Shown here one piece after another: positions 11,011 to 22,676 of a stretch of DNA of 64,000 bases. The DNA is taken from positions 1,178,001 to 1,242,000 of the forward strand of contig NC_088188.1 in assembly GCF_028769735.1 (NCBI RefSeq), given 5' to 3'. The stretch's first letter is position 1. The number at the start of each line of letters is the position of its first letter. The stretch is from Zonotrichia leucophrys gambelii. Taxonomy: Eukaryota; Chordata; Aves; Passeriformes; Passerellidae. The position numbers and the translations under genes were made by a program. The notes below the pieces were generated by a model that saw only the letters and a program-made list of their open reading frames with translations, made no database searches and was not told the origin of the DNA.

Positions 11011-12302
11011 TGTCTTGGTTTGGAAAGACAGGAGTCTGCTAAGGAAGGCAGGAGCCGCCCCTGAAATGGAGAATGTAAACCCTCCCCACCCCTCCCAATT
11101 GCTATAAATTTTAAATTAAGGGGCTCTCAGGCAAAAATATGGGAGCAGGAAATAACAGTTCTTAAATAGGGAAAGGAAAAAAAAATAAAAGGATAAAATG
11201 AACAATGCAGTACACTAGAACAACAGTGACAGAGTCAGAACCCAGCCTGACACCCTGTGGGTCAGGGTGTTGGCAGCAGTCCCTGCTGTGGTGTGTTCTT
11301 AAGTTTGTTAGTTTGCTCCCCCCATTTTCTGTATTACTTCCTGCTGCTACCCTGTCAGTTAGGTTGCTATGAAAATGAAACTGCTCCTCCCTTGGTTTCT
11401 CTTATAAAGTGAAAGTTGTTTCCTCCTTAGGCTCAGTCAATCACTCCTTTTCTCCTCCCAGGTTTCGAGAATTTTCTTTTCTCTGGGAGCTATGGTTGGC
11501 TGTAGCCCCGGAGCCCCTCCTATGATTTATAACAGTTGGTTACTTTAGTATATCAGTTATGTTTCGCACCTCCAAATATGTATTTCTATTAGATAGCCAA
11601 GTTTCCCTGCCTTCTTCCCCCCTTTTCCCTTAAAACCCTCTCCTGCCCCTTGTTCAAAGCCATTTGCTGGGTGGTTCCCCTCCTTGTTGGTTCTTCTGTA
11701 ATAAACCGACAGTTTACCCCCAGCAAGTGGTCGCCTCCTAATTCGTCTCTCACCGCGCTGCTCCGAGCTATCCCCCAGCTCAGCCCAAGGCCAAGACGCC
11801 GAGGGGGGCTGGCTTTGGATGTGCAGGGGTGCTGCCCTTCGCCCCTCACCAGATAGCCGGATTCCAGGGCCGTTCACGCCCCCGCGCAAGTCCCATTGGA
11901 ACTGTGACTGCAGCCCTCCTGCAGTGTCAGGGGTGGTTCTGCTGGAGCAGGGATCCTGTAGAGAAGGATGGATTCTTCCTCTGAAGATCCAGGGGAAGCA
12001 GAGACAGCTGCTGTTCCTCTGGGAAATCCAGTGGAGAAGCCGTGCTGGTGTTCCAGAACCTCTGGATTATATCTGGGTAGGAATGCTTGGCTCCTCCCTC
12101 TGGGCTCACATCTCCCAATGGGATGCTGTAGTTCTTATCAGCCATGCAGTGACATTCAATAGCTGTTATCAGCAATGTCCCCTCCCGAGGGAGGTGTGAT
12201 TGTGGTCACTCAGAGAGAGAGATAAGGCAAACTGCCCACTTGACAAAGATAATCTGCCATACAGATGGAAATGGAAAACATCTTGCCTTGCAATCTGGAG
12301 CA
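11011..12302 (-). mobile_element. Solo LTR, antisense, interrupted by another LTR
   Basis: Begins TGTCTTGGTTTGGAAAGACA at 11011, only 37 bp after the CALN1 splice donor. It is recognisable as a common songbird LTR in minus orientation ('aaggggctctcaggcaaa', 'gacaccctgtgggtcaggg'). It resumes after the insert with 'attggaactgtgactgcag', 'gttctgctggagcaggg', 'gaagatccaggggaa' and 'gatggaaatgg'. The end is placed at 12302 (GGAGCA) because CTTTA (11006-11010) and CTCTA (12303-12307) form a 5-bp duplication with one mismatch, fitting an ERVL-like element. The left boundary is firm; the right one is tentative. Confidence 0.7.
11284..11888 (+). mobile_element. Solo LTR (605 bp) nested in the LTR at 11011-12302
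   Basis: Starts TGCTGTGGTGTGTTC and ends CCCCGCGCA, with the perfect 6-bp duplication AGTCCC on both sides (11278-11283 and 11889-11894). It carries a TATA-like CTTATAAAG near 11400 and a poly(A) signal AATAAA at 11700-11705, both in plus orientation. Its start resembles that of the LTR at 62934. Plus orientation puts its promoter and poly(A) signal in the sense direction of CALN1. Confidence 0.85.
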
Positions 12303-13104
12303 CTCTAAAACTCCCTCTGATCTGGGACAGGGGTGCCTGCGGGTGGCAGGGAGTTATTTTGGACACCCAGAGAGCTCAAGAGCTGCCCTCAGACTTCCTC
12401 TGTCCCTCAGCAAAGCTGATCCTTTTCCAGGCACAGGGATGAAGCACTGAGGGTTCCCCCTCTCTCTGCTGGGACGCAGGCAGAGGGATGTGCTGAGGTC
12501 AGTGCCTAAGCACGGCTGAATTTCCCTACAGAAGCACCTTCATTTCCTTCATGCCACCATGGAATGACTTTCTTGGCACTGGCAGGCCCTACCAAGCTGT
12601 GTTGGGCTTCTTCAGTTTTCTGTTGAGATCCCAAAAAAACTCCCAGGGAGCAGCTGGGACGAGTCTTCTCCTGCACTGTATCACCAGCACTGAGCAGAGG
12701 GCGTGCATCTGTGCCCTGCTGCCCTGGGGACCTTTAGCTCTGAGCTGCCAGGACCTGCCCCAGCCAGGACAGCTCCTCTGAGCACGGGAGGAGCTCTGCA
12801 AAGCCAAGGGCTGAGCAGTGCTTGGAGGCACCCAAAGAAAGGAAACATTTCCTTCCCTCAGCAGAGCCTCAGGGGATCAGAAGGGTTTGGGGCTGGTCTG
12901 GCTTGGGGCTCCTGGCTGCTTCAGGAGTTGGGATCAGAACTGGGATCTACAGCAAATCTTGCACTTGGACAGGGCTGACACTGGCAAGGACATTCCCCAT
13001 TTTAAGCCACCTCAGCAGAAGCATTTTCATTTCCTTGGCCAGAGGAACTCACACTGCTCTGAAGTGTTGCTGCTGAGAGCAACCAAAGAGATCCTGGTTG
13101 CTCA

Positions 13105-13225
13105 GCCTGTGGCAGTGCCCAAGGCCAGGCTGGACAGGCTTGGAGCAGCCTGGGACAGTGGAAGGAGTCCCTACCCAAGGAATGGGATGGTTTTTAAGTT
13201 CCCTTCCAACACAAACTGATCTGTG
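13105..13225 (+). mobile_element. CR1 LINE 3' tip
   Basis: Short CR1 3' piece: GTGGCAGTGCCCAAGGCCAG, GGAGCAGCCTGGGACAGTGG, 'gatggtttttaagttccc' and 'ctgatctgtgattcca' at the end. Confidence 0.8.
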
Positions 13226-14564
13226 ATTCCATGAAATCATCTCAAGAGCAGAAGAGCCCAGGGAAATGGAACAGAGAAGCTCAGAGTTTGTGCCATGGTA
13301 GAACCACTGTGTGTCCCACCCAGCAATCCCACTTTAGACCATTTTGGGGGAATTGGGACATTCTGTGGGGTCAAGCAGCTCAGAAAGGGCACCAGGCAGT
13401 GACAAAGAGCAGAGGATGAAAATACAGCCCAGTCCTTGGCCTGGCTGATGAATGGGATGCAGCAGCTCCATTCTCACCCTCACCTCTGCTAAACAGGGCA
13501 GAGAAGCTGGAGGAGCAGAGCTGGATTTAAAAAACCCTGCAGGAGGGAGGCAGCAGCAGCAGCACTCTGTGAATCAGGCCAAGCAACAATTTTTGTGTTC
13601 CTCCTGAGAAGAGTGCAGAGGAAGAGATGTTTCTTCCTTGCCTGGAGCTGTTGGTGCCCACTGACCTGCTGATCTCTGGGGACAGGAGCCAGCTGTCACT
13701 GCTGCAGAGTTTTGGGAGCTTGGCTGAACCATCCCAGAAAAAAACTGTGTTCCTAATGCTCAGCATCTCATTTTGGAAGCTCCAGTTTCCAAAAGTGCAG
13801 CAGGAACAGCTTTTCTCGTGGGATGTTTTGGCATTGCTGGTGCCAGGCAGAACCTAGAAGCAAAACAGACCCTTTTTTAGATGTTGGGAACACACACAAA
13901 TCCAGCAGGAAATAAAGATCAGCTGAACCATCAACAATGGGGCAAAGTTTTGCTCCAGGTCCCAGTGGAAGGGGACAGCTCTGGTCTGACAGCTCTGACA
14001 GGAGCATTTCTGCCAGGGGAGGACAGGTTGTGTCCCTGCAGCTCTCCAGGCTGCCAGGAATGACCCTCAGAGCTCCCAGCTCTCCAACACCAGCATTCCC
14101 TACAGGAATTACATGGCATGGATTGTGGCACTAAGGGACAGCTGTCAGCTGTCCTGGGCTGTATCCCTGGGGTCACTCACTTCCAATTAGTGCCCTGAAG
14201 GAGATGCATTTTGGGTGGAATTCCTTGAGTTTAATTTAGGTGCCACCTTGGGATGTGATGAATTGCCCTAAAAGAACTCCCTTTCTTAGTTCAATTCCAG
14301 CAATTCAAATATTTCTTTCAACTCCCATCTATATTTAATGTACCATCCACCCCATGAAGAGCCTTTAATTCTGGGAGGAATGAAGCCAAGATGAGCCCCT
14401 GTGGTTCCCACTGAGATTTGGGGATCTCCTAAGGGAGGACACACAGCAGAGACTTCCAGGAGCAGCTTGGTGAAAGGGGGATCCCCACTCAGTGTCACCT
14501 TTGGGTGTTCTTGGATCCCAGACCAGCCCCAAACCCTTCTCCTCCTGTGGGCAGAGACATCCCA

Positions 14565-14840
14565 CTTCTCCACACCTGGACATTCCTCTTCTCCACACCT
14601 GGACATCCCCATTTTCCACACCTGGACACTTCTGTTTTCCACACCTGGACATCCCTGTTTTCCACACCTGGATATCCCTGTTTTCCACACCTGGACATCC
14701 CCATTTCCCACCGCTGGACATTCCCTTTCTCCACACCTGTACATTCCCCATTCAACACCTGGGACAGTGATCACAGACCCCAGGTCCACATCTGGACATC
14801 CCCATTTTCCACACCTGGACCTTCCCCTTCTTCACACCTG
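14565..14840 (+). repeat. 24-bp minisatellite (CCACACCTGGACATCCC)
   Basis: About eleven imperfect copies of a 24-bp unit with core CCACACCTGGACATCCC and a variable TTTT/TTCT spacer. Because 24 is a multiple of three, long open frames on both strands cross it; these are by-products. One unit (14756-14788) contains a 33-bp stretch found again at 24595-24627. Confidence 0.85.
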
Positions 14841-15621
14841 AGTGAGCTGGCTCAGTGCTGAAGAGTGTTGCACAGGTAATATCACCATCAGTACAAAGCC
14901 ATGAAATTTCTGTCATACAATTATGGAATAATGTGATGATAAGGTCTTTATGCCCATGAAATCTTGTTCAGTATCACTGTGGATGGCAGACCCTGCACCT
15001 CTCAGCACACAGCTTACCCCAAATACAATATTTGTATTACAGTCAGGGCCAAGGCCAGGATTTCCTCAGCTCCCTCTGAACACTGCAGTCATTTGCAGGG
15101 GAAGGACATGCCCAAGGCAGAGGCACAGTTCTGTCCTCAGCTTTATCTCTGTTTTTATCAGCACTCAGGGCAGGACAACGAAGGCTGTGTGATTTCCTGG
15201 GACACAGGCAAAGGACAATTTGCAGCTCCCAAAGATTTACAGCCCAGCAGCCTTTTCCTGGCAGTTCCCTTGATCCAGCACTCAGGGCACAGAGCTGGTG
15301 GCACAGCAGTGTCAGTGGCACAGGACTGCCAGGGGGGTGCCACCCTCAGCCATGACCCTCACATCCATGGGATGCAGCAGCAGGGCCTCCCTGCCCCCTG
15401 TCCTGCTCAGCTCAGCTTGGGGATGACAAACTGACTTGTTAAACCAAAAATAACTCCAGGCAGCCTGAGCAAGGCACCATCACTCACCTGTGGCAGGGCT
15501 GGGACAGGGCTCTATAAATACACTGCTGCTGTCCTTGTGAGGAGCTGTTCTCCTGCAGGAGAGAAGGCTCCCAGTGCTGGGAGCACATCCCAGACCCACC
15601 GTGGGCAGGGTGACCTGGAAA

Positions 15622-15895
15622 CAGCCTGGCCCCATTAGCCCCAGCTCCTGAGGAGTTCTGGGGCAGTGCTCTGTACCAGGAGGGGAATTCTCCTCCCCAG
15701 CCTGGCCCCATTAGCCCCAGCTCCTGAGGGGCTCAATTCCAGCTATTCAAATATTTCTTTCAACTGGGAGCTGTGGTCTGTGCCAGTGGAGGAGTTCTCC
15801 TCTCCAGCCTGGCCCCATTAGCCTCAACTGCTTGAGGAGTTCTGAGGGCTGTGGTCTGTGCCAGTGGAGGAGTTCTCCTCCCCAGCCTGTCCTGG
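15622..15895 (+). repeat. Tandem repeat of about 75 bp
   Basis: Three to four imperfect units starting AGCCTGGCCCCATTAGCC and ending GAGTTCTCCTCCCC. The third unit contains an extra piece (15733-15765) that matches 14291-14323 with one mismatch. Confidence 0.75.
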
Positions 15896-17394
15896 GACTG
15901 TTGAGAAAATGAAGAATGACCCAGCCTTGATTTGCCTTTGCCTCGTGAGCTCTGATGGATGTTGGAAACCTCTGGGTTGCTCTTCCCCCTAAAAGGGTTG
16001 AGGATTTCTCCAGAGGAGCCTCAGGCTCTGCCCATGCCAAATGAACCAGCTCCACATCCAACCCCTGGTGTGTCCTGTGGATGGCAAAAGCTCCCAGTGG
16101 CACCCAAATGTTGGCATCCAGCTCTGGGACAATGCCAGCTGTGGGAACCAGTAGAAAAATCAGATTCTGTGCTCAGAGATGATGGATTTGGAGAAAGGAG
16201 AGAACTGAGGGCATGCCCTCCCCAGTAAGCAGGGCTGGTTAAATGGAACTTCATGTTGTAGGGAAGAATTCCAGGAATCAGGGCATCAGGAGTTCCAGCT
16301 CCTCTGCCTTCCTGTGGATTTCCAGGGAGCAGGGCAGTGCTGATATCCATCTCCTTCCTGGAGTCATTCCCAACCAACAGCGAGAGGAATGGCTGGGCAG
16401 ACATTCCCCTTTCCCCCGGGGTTTTTTGTAGGTAATTTGGATGTTCGCTGTCCCTTTAGTGGGCAAAGAGCAGTAAATGGGACTTCCCTGCATGCTGCTG
16501 CCTTCAGGCTCTGTTGTATAACAGAACCCTGGAGAAGTTGTTCAGTTCAGGAGCATTTCTGCAAAAACACCGAGCATGTTTTACTCTTTTCCTCTGGAGA
16601 GGTGAGTTTGTTATCCCAATAAACCCTTGGCCAGCCTCAGGCTGATGTCCCCATCACCAGCCCCACCCTGACAGCAATGCGTGTGCTGGCAGTGATTTCT
16701 CTGCTGCCTGGGAGTGCTTTCAAAGTAGAGAAATAATAGAAAATACATTTAAAAAAAACATCTACAGCAGGGCAGGAATGAGCTTTTCAAAGCACCAGGG
16801 CACCATGCACAAAGCCACAGCACTGATCCTGTGTGGGTTATAAAAGCCAGAGAAGGAATCCAGGAGCAGAGCAGTGCAAGCAGAGAGTGAGGAATTTGGG
16901 AGAGCTGCTGGCAGGGGGGTTTCATTCCCTGCCCAGAACACAGCCAGGCCTCACTCACATTCCCTGCCTGGGCAGGATGGCTCCAACCCTTCCCAAGGAG
17001 GGCTCTGTGCCCCTGGCACTGAGCTGGGACCACTGAGAGCTGGGACTGGGGCACAGGCACTGCTGAACACCAGCCAGAGGAGGTGATTGGGGGAAAAACT
17101 GGAATTCAAAACTGGCATCCAGGGCTCTCTGTGCCATGAGGTTCAAGGCTGGATCAAAACAAGGGGCTTTTCCATGAATTCTAAAAATATTCTCCATCCA
17201 ACTTTCCAAATGTGGACACCTGGAGCCTGTCTTTGGCTGCATTTTTGGTTTGTTTTGGGGTTGTTTTCAGCCATCTGGAAGTTTCCCATCATCACAAGCC
17301 CATCCATGAGGAGAAGGTGACAGGGACATCCCTTCCCAGGGCAAAGCAAGGCCCAGAGCAGGCAGGCAGGGCTGTCCATCTGGGGTGGGATGAT

Positions 17395-18115
17395 TTCCTG
17401 GCTGTCCCTGACTGACCTGCACAGGCCAAGTGCCAGGTCCTGCGCTTGTTCCATGGGGCGCAACAGGAACAGAATGTCCCATGGAACATCCAGGCTGGGA
17501 GAGAGGAGCTGGACAGATGGGAAAGGCCTTGGCAGTGCTGGTGCCAGTGGCTGGACAGGAGCCCAGGTGTGCCCAGGTGGCCAAAAAGGCCAATGGCACC
17601 TGGGCTGCACCAGGACCAGGGCAGGGCTTGTCCCCTCTGCTGGCACTGCCGAGGTCACACTTCAGACTCTGGGGACAGCCCTGGGCCCCTCAGGACCATG
17701 CAGACCCTGAGGGGCTGGAGCTTGTCCAGGGAAGGGAATGGAGCTAGGAAGGGTCTGGATCCCCAGGAGCAGCTGAGGGAGCTGGGAAGGGTCTGGATCC
17801 CCAGGAGAGGCTGAGGGAGCTGGGAAGGGGCTCAGCCTGGAGCAAAGGAGGCTCAGGGGGCCCTTGTGGCTCTGCACAGCTCCTGACAGGAGGGGACAGC
17901 CGGGGGGGTCGGGCTGTGCTCCAGGGAACAGGGACAGGAGCAAAGGGAACGGCCTCAGGCTGGGCCAGGGGAGGTTTAGATGAGAAAATAGGAACAATTT
18001 CTTCACTGAAAGGGTTGTCCAATAATGGTGGAATCCCCATCTCTGGAAGTGTCCAAGAAGTGTGGATGTGGCACTTAGGAGATGGTTTAGTGGTGACCAT
18101 GGTGGTGGTTCTGGG
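17395..18115 (+). mobile_element. CR1 LINE, longer 3' fragment
   Basis: Plus-orientation CR1: 'aagtgccaggtcctgcgc' (end of the coding region), 'cagcctggagcaaaggaggctc', 'cagctcctgacaggagg', 'ccaggggaggtttagatga', 'tttcttcactgaaagggttg', 'ggatgtggcacttaggaga' and 'tggtttagtggtgacc'. This order matches the chicken CR1 consensus I know. The final GATTCTATG-type repeat is not clear. Confidence 0.85.
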
Positions 18116-18684
18116 GTGATAATTGGGCTCTTGCAGCCATCACCACCCTGGGATTGCCTGGGGGAACCTTCAAGGCCTTTGCAAACAAATCTCCACAGTG
18201 CCCCAACAGCACCCGTGGCTCTGACATTCAGATGAGGAGAGACCAGGACAGAGTCATGAACTGACTTTATTAAGTCACAGCACGAATTCTCGCTGACAAG
18301 CTTGGCAAAAAGTAAAATTAAATAAAATGAGTGCTAAAAATCCCAACTCTATCTGCTTTTTAATTGCTGCTCTCATTTCTTTTGACAATTATTCTGCAAG
18401 CATTCACTTGGAAAGGTTCTTAATAAATCTGATTTGGCTTAAGCACAGAAAACCTAAAACTTAAAAAGATTGGAAAAGTGACTCATGTGCCATGGATGCT
18501 CCTGGGAATTGTCACAGTGGGGACCTGAGTGTCATCAGGGAGCACTTCTTGATTTTCCACTCATTCCCAGTTGACCTGGGTGAGTCGGAGGGATTCACAC
18601 AAGGTTGATAATTGCTATTAAAGAACTTTAGAAACAACTTAGTTCAAACTGAAAGAGAGGAAGTCTAGGTCAGAGAGTGGGAAG

Positions 18685-19245
18685 GAGGGTGGGCAGGCCC
18701 TGGCACAGGGTGCCCAGAGCAGCTGTGGCTGCCCCTGGATCCCTGGCAGTGCCCAAGGCCAGGCTGGATGGGGCTGGGAGCCTGGGACAGTGGGAGGTGT
18801 CCCTGCTCATGGGACAAAGATGAGCTTTAAGGTCGCTTCCAACCCAACACAGCCCAGCCCAACCCAACCCAACCCAGCCCAACCCAGCCCAGCCCAACCC
18901 AACCCAACCCAGCCCAGCCCAACCCAATTCGACCCAACCCAATCCAGCCCAAATCAATCCAGCCCAACCCAGCCCAATCCAATCCAGCCCAACCCAATTC
19001 GACCCAACTAATCCAACCCAACCCAATCAACCCAATCCAACACAGCCTAGCCCAGCCCAGCCCAGCCTAACCCCAACCCAACCTGACCCAGCCCAACCTA
19101 ACCCAATTTGACCCAACCCAACCCAATCTAACCCAACCCAGCCCCACCCAACTCAACCCAACCCAATTTGACCCAACCCAATCCAACCCAGCCCAGCCCA
19201 GTCCAGCCCAGCCCAACCCAACCCAACCCATTCTGTGATTCCAAC
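18685..19245 (+). mobile_element. CR1 LINE 3' end carrying an internal pentamer array
   Basis: 18685-18840 is CR1 ('gagggtgggcaggccctgg' to 'tgagctttaaggtcgcttcc'). The CR1 then stops at its CCAACCCA motif, and the terminal ATTCTGTGATTCC reappears only at 19230-19242. The 390 bp between them are the tandem array listed separately. The TCCAACCC motif present in other CR1 ends is the likely seed. Confidence 0.8.
18841..19230 (+). repeat. (AACCC/AGCCC)n pentanucleotide satellite
   Basis: About 78 pentamers, mainly AACCC, AGCCC, ATCCA and AATCC. A marker variant AATTCGACCC or AATTTGACCC recurs near 18926, 18996, 19104 and 19164, that is at spacings of about 70, 110 and 60 bp. This suggests block duplication rather than single-unit slippage. 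The complementary strand is read as GLGW-type open frames, which are spurious. Confidence 0.9.
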
Positions 19246-19747
19246 TTCACAAAGAGCTTAAAAGAAATACACAGCTAACCCCAAATGTGCCTGTGAGCAT
19301 TTAAAGGGATCAAAAGCCATGATGAGGAAAAGGAGTTCCTGAAGGGTTAGGAAGGACAGGGATGGGCTGGTTTGGAAGTCCTGCAGGGCTGGGTGTGTTG
19401 TTTGGGAATGTCCCAGCAGGCAGAGGTGACAGTGAGAACAGGAGGGTTCCTGAGCTGCTCCAGGAGGGAAGAGAACCCCTGTAGGAATGTGCCCCCTGTG
19501 CCCCTGACAGAGTGACAAAACTATCCTTTGTCTCCTTAAAAAATGAAAAAAGCCCAGAAGTTTCTCTCCTCAATTAAGTAAAAAGACATCTCATAAGACC
19601 TGAAAAACTTCACCTCAAACTTAAACATAGCCACTTGAACAGAAGCCAAAAAAGTCCTGCCTAAGCAATTTACTAGAAAAAGAAAAGAACAAAAAAACAA
19701 ATTGCTTTTGTGGAGTATTTTACCAAAAGCAAGAACCTCTTGCACCT

Positions 19748-20025
19748 AGCTCAAGTTTTCGCTGTAAAGAAAAATTAGGTGAGAGGCAATGTTTTGTCCT
19801 CCGTTGAGGAAGTTAGTTATGCTTAGGTGGTGGATTAAAGGGTTAAAGTACCCTAGGAATGTTAAGAAGTTTGAGAGAGGGGTTTGTTTTGTGAGGATGT
19901 TTGGGGTCTTTTTGAGATTTCTAGGGCTAAAGCGATGCCTAGGGCTGTTACAGCTAGGGCAGTTATTTATTTTAATGGAGAGTGGTATGGTTGTTGGAGT
20001 ATATAACAAAATTGTTGGAGTAAAA
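19748..20025 (-). pseudogene. NUMT: nuclear copy of mitochondrial ND5, C-terminal part
   Basis: The minus strand encodes a segment typical of the ND5 C-terminus: LAVTALGIALALEIS in one frame (about 19925-19975), then SNFLTFLGYFNPLIHHLS and LNGGQNIASHLI in another frame (about 19760-19880). ND5 is the proton-pumping antiporter-like subunit of mitochondrial complex I; family knowledge places these motifs near its end. At least two single-base frameshifts separate the blocks, so it is a dead copy transferred from mitochondrial DNA. The edges are uncertain; no mitochondrial similarity was seen beyond about 20030 or below 19745. It lies in the last CALN1 intron, about 210 bp before the last exon. 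Confidence 0.8.
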
Positions 20026-20234
20026 TAACATAAACAACCTTTTGTTATTTTGCCTTTTATTAAAACCTTTCTGTTTCCAACACTACCACAGAAGCCATCC
20101 TGCTATTTTTATGCCTTCTAAGGTAGCTAAGCTATCTTAATTGTGATATAAATGTTCAAAAGGTTGTGAGACCTAGCTCAGAAAGAGCATATACGAGAGC
20201 CCTGCCCTGTGTGACGCTGCTCTTGTCCCCGCAG

Positions 20235-20362
20235 TGCACGCCCAGAAGCAGAACCGCCAGACGTGCGTGCGCAAGAGCCTCATCTGCGCCTTCGCCATGG
20301 CCTTCATCATCAGCGTGATGCTGATCGCGGCCAACCAGATCCTGCGCAGCGGCATGGAGTAG
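20235..20362 (+). CDS. CALN1: CALN1 (calneuron 1), last coding exon
   Basis: Begins after acceptor TTGTCCCCGCAG and ends at TAG (20360-20362). With the phase-1 G from the previous exon it encodes 42 residues starting VHAQKQNRQTCVRKSL. Next comes a hydrophobic stretch ICAFAMAFIISVMLIAANQI and the short tail LRSGME. This is the C-terminal tail anchor of calneurons, which holds the protein on Golgi and vesicle membranes with the EF-hands in the cytosol; the basic residues before it (KQNR, RK) fit a membrane-proximal cytosolic segment. The exon is strikingly GC-rich at third positions compared with the preceding exon. No defects are seen; the two exons together form 93 codons plus the stop. Confidence 0.96.
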
Positions 20363-22676
20363 CTGGCACGGCTCGGCTCGGCTCGGAGTGGTCCTGGCAC
20401 GGGATGGCCGCCATGCATGCGCACCCGGGAGAGCTCCCGCCCCGATCCCACGGCACCGACACGCGGGCACAGCCGGCGCCTGCGGCGGGAGCCGGAGCCA
20501 GCAGCGTGTCCTGTGAACCAACCACATCCTTTTGGCAGGGACATCAAAGGGCTGTTCTAATGCTTTAAAGGTTTTGTTTCCTAATGCAATAATCCCACAT
20601 CCAGGAGTCCCGAATTATTGCTTCGAAACAGCAATGGCAGCGCGGAGGACGCTTGGATCCGGCGCTCTGCGGGTGGGAGGAGGCCCAGCCTCGTGACTGG
20701 TCCTGACCCAGGGCCCAGTGACTGTCCCACGCAGCTCCCGCCGGGCCCGCATTCCCAGGAATTTGATCATCGTAGCATTGCCACAAGCAAGTCCTGTTCC
20801 TTTTGTTCCACGTGTTCCAGCTTCACTTTCCTTTTCCCTTATGACCATGCCATGGAGTTTACGGCATTAGAGGGGAGCTAGAGCATCCTTGTACAGTATT
20901 TTCTGAGGAAAAACGGGGAGAATTTGCCAGCACCATACAAAATGTCTATTTTTTGCTTCATCAACTCCACCTTTGACACGAGACTGTGGGGTAGCAGGAG
21001 TCTGTTTGACGTTTTTTTCCGACTGTGAATCAGGGCTTGAGGAGCACCCCTTGTTTTCCCACCTGGGCATTGCTGAACTTGTGCAAAGTCTTCCAAGGGA
21101 CTCTGCCACCACCAGCGCCAGCTAAACCTCCCTCTCCTCTGGCCTCTCTCCATATTCAACATTTCCTCTCCAGCAGTTTTAGCCTTCTTTTTTATTGGTC
21201 TTCAAGAATTTTTTTCCCAGGTGAAAATCCTGAGGGGAGCTCTTCCTGAGCTTTCCTCTCCTTTCCTTGCCTGCACAATTTTGATTTATTCTGTTTCATG
21301 CGGCCTGGTTATGATCTGCAGTGAAACCTCCATGGCAGACATCCTCCTGTGGGGGAGGTTTTATTTTCACCCACATGGTAAAGTCTTGATTTGACCAGCC
21401 AACTTCTCCATTCCTTCCCAGGATCCATCCCACCAACCCATCCCATGGCAGGCTCCGATGGGGGCCATTGGAAAAGCTGAGCTCTGCAGGAGAAGAAGGA
21501 GCCCAATCTGAGCCCACCCCTGTGTGCTTGGAGTGTGTCAGACTTCCACGTCTGGGGAGCCTTGGGTGGTTTTCCTGGAATACATTTTAGGGAGCAGCAA
21601 GGAGAAGATGGAACAGAGCAGAGCAGGGACACCACATGGGAAGTGCAAGGAGCCAGCTGGACTTGGGAAGGTGTTTTTCCTTTGAAACTTGACACGAATC
21701 CGTGCATTTCCCTTTGGATGAACTGTGCCCCTGGGTGCCCCACCAGGACAGAGGTGATCTCCTGCCCTGCTGGGAGATCCCAGCTGGTGATCATGGAGTG
21801 CTCCAAGGCAGTTCTATGGAGGCACTCGGGTGCTGGAGTGGGGTGGCTGTGCTGGGAGAGCTCCAGACACACCCAGGACCCCTGAGATGTTGCTCCAGGA
21901 GCGGAGGTGACTGTTCCCTGTGCCACAGGAGGGGCAGGATGGCTCCCCCAGGGCTTGCACAGATGAGCCTCCCTCATCCCACCCTGCAGCCATTGACTTA
22001 CACTGGATCCATCCCCAACTCTCATTCCAGCTCTTTCTTTTCTACCACTCGGAGTGACATTTTACCTGTATTTTTAGCAGCCTAATTTAAAAATCTGCTG
22101 TTCCTTGTTGTGTCTCCCACCACCCCTTTAAACTCAAGTCACTTTTAGGTGTCTCAGTGTCCCACCTCCACCTTTTCCTGCCATTTTCCTGGTGTCCCCT
22201 CCATCCTAAAGACAACACCTCTTCCACAGCAGCTGAGTTGTTTTTTTCTGCCTTTCCCAAACACATAATTCCTGCATTTCTGTTCTGCTGTGACCAATAG
22301 AGGTGAATTGCAGAATATTCCATTAAAAAAATGATTCTGTCTCTCAGAAGACAGAGAGATTTCCATTTGCTACAGGGCAGCACCAGAATATCTGTGGAAT
22401 ATTCTGGTGTGGGATTCTCACTACTGGGAGCCCAGACACATTTTCTGTGCAGGGCATTGCAGATAATGAACTTGGAGATCACTTTGAGGAAACTCATCCC
22501 CACTTTTAGGTCTCAGGGGTCTGTGGAAAGGTGGCAGCTGTGAGAAAAAAGTCTAAATGTTCCTTGCCACCAAGGAATACTCATTTTGTCCCTGGGATTG
22601 TGCTGGAGTGAGCATGGGCAGATGGAGGTGGAGGGGAGGGATGGGGGAGCACAGGGTGGAGCAGTGCCTCCACTGA

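Larger units (their letters stand above)
10974..20234 (+). other. CALN1: CALN1 last intron (9.26 kb)
   Basis: Runs from donor GTGAGA at 10974 to acceptor TTGTCCCCGCAG ending at 20234. The unlisted stretches 12303-13104, 13226-14564, 14841-15621, 15896-17394, 18116-18684, 19246-19747 and 20026-20234 show no gene. The segment 18240-18480 is AT-rich and repeat-free, with an inverted repeat TGACTT-TATT-AAGTCA at 18262-18277, and could be conserved regulatory DNA. Repeats elsewhere in the intron are listed individually. Confidence 0.9.

Noticed and set aside
10826..11107. Reading the CALN1 exon as a 93-residue gene continuing past 10973
   Set aside because: The strong GTGAGA donor at 10974 and the matching last exon at 20235 explain it; the continued frame enters an LTR. 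Kept only as a possible truncated isoform.
18670..19026. GLGW-repeat open frames on the minus strand
   Set aside because: Translation of the (AACCC)n array, not a protein.
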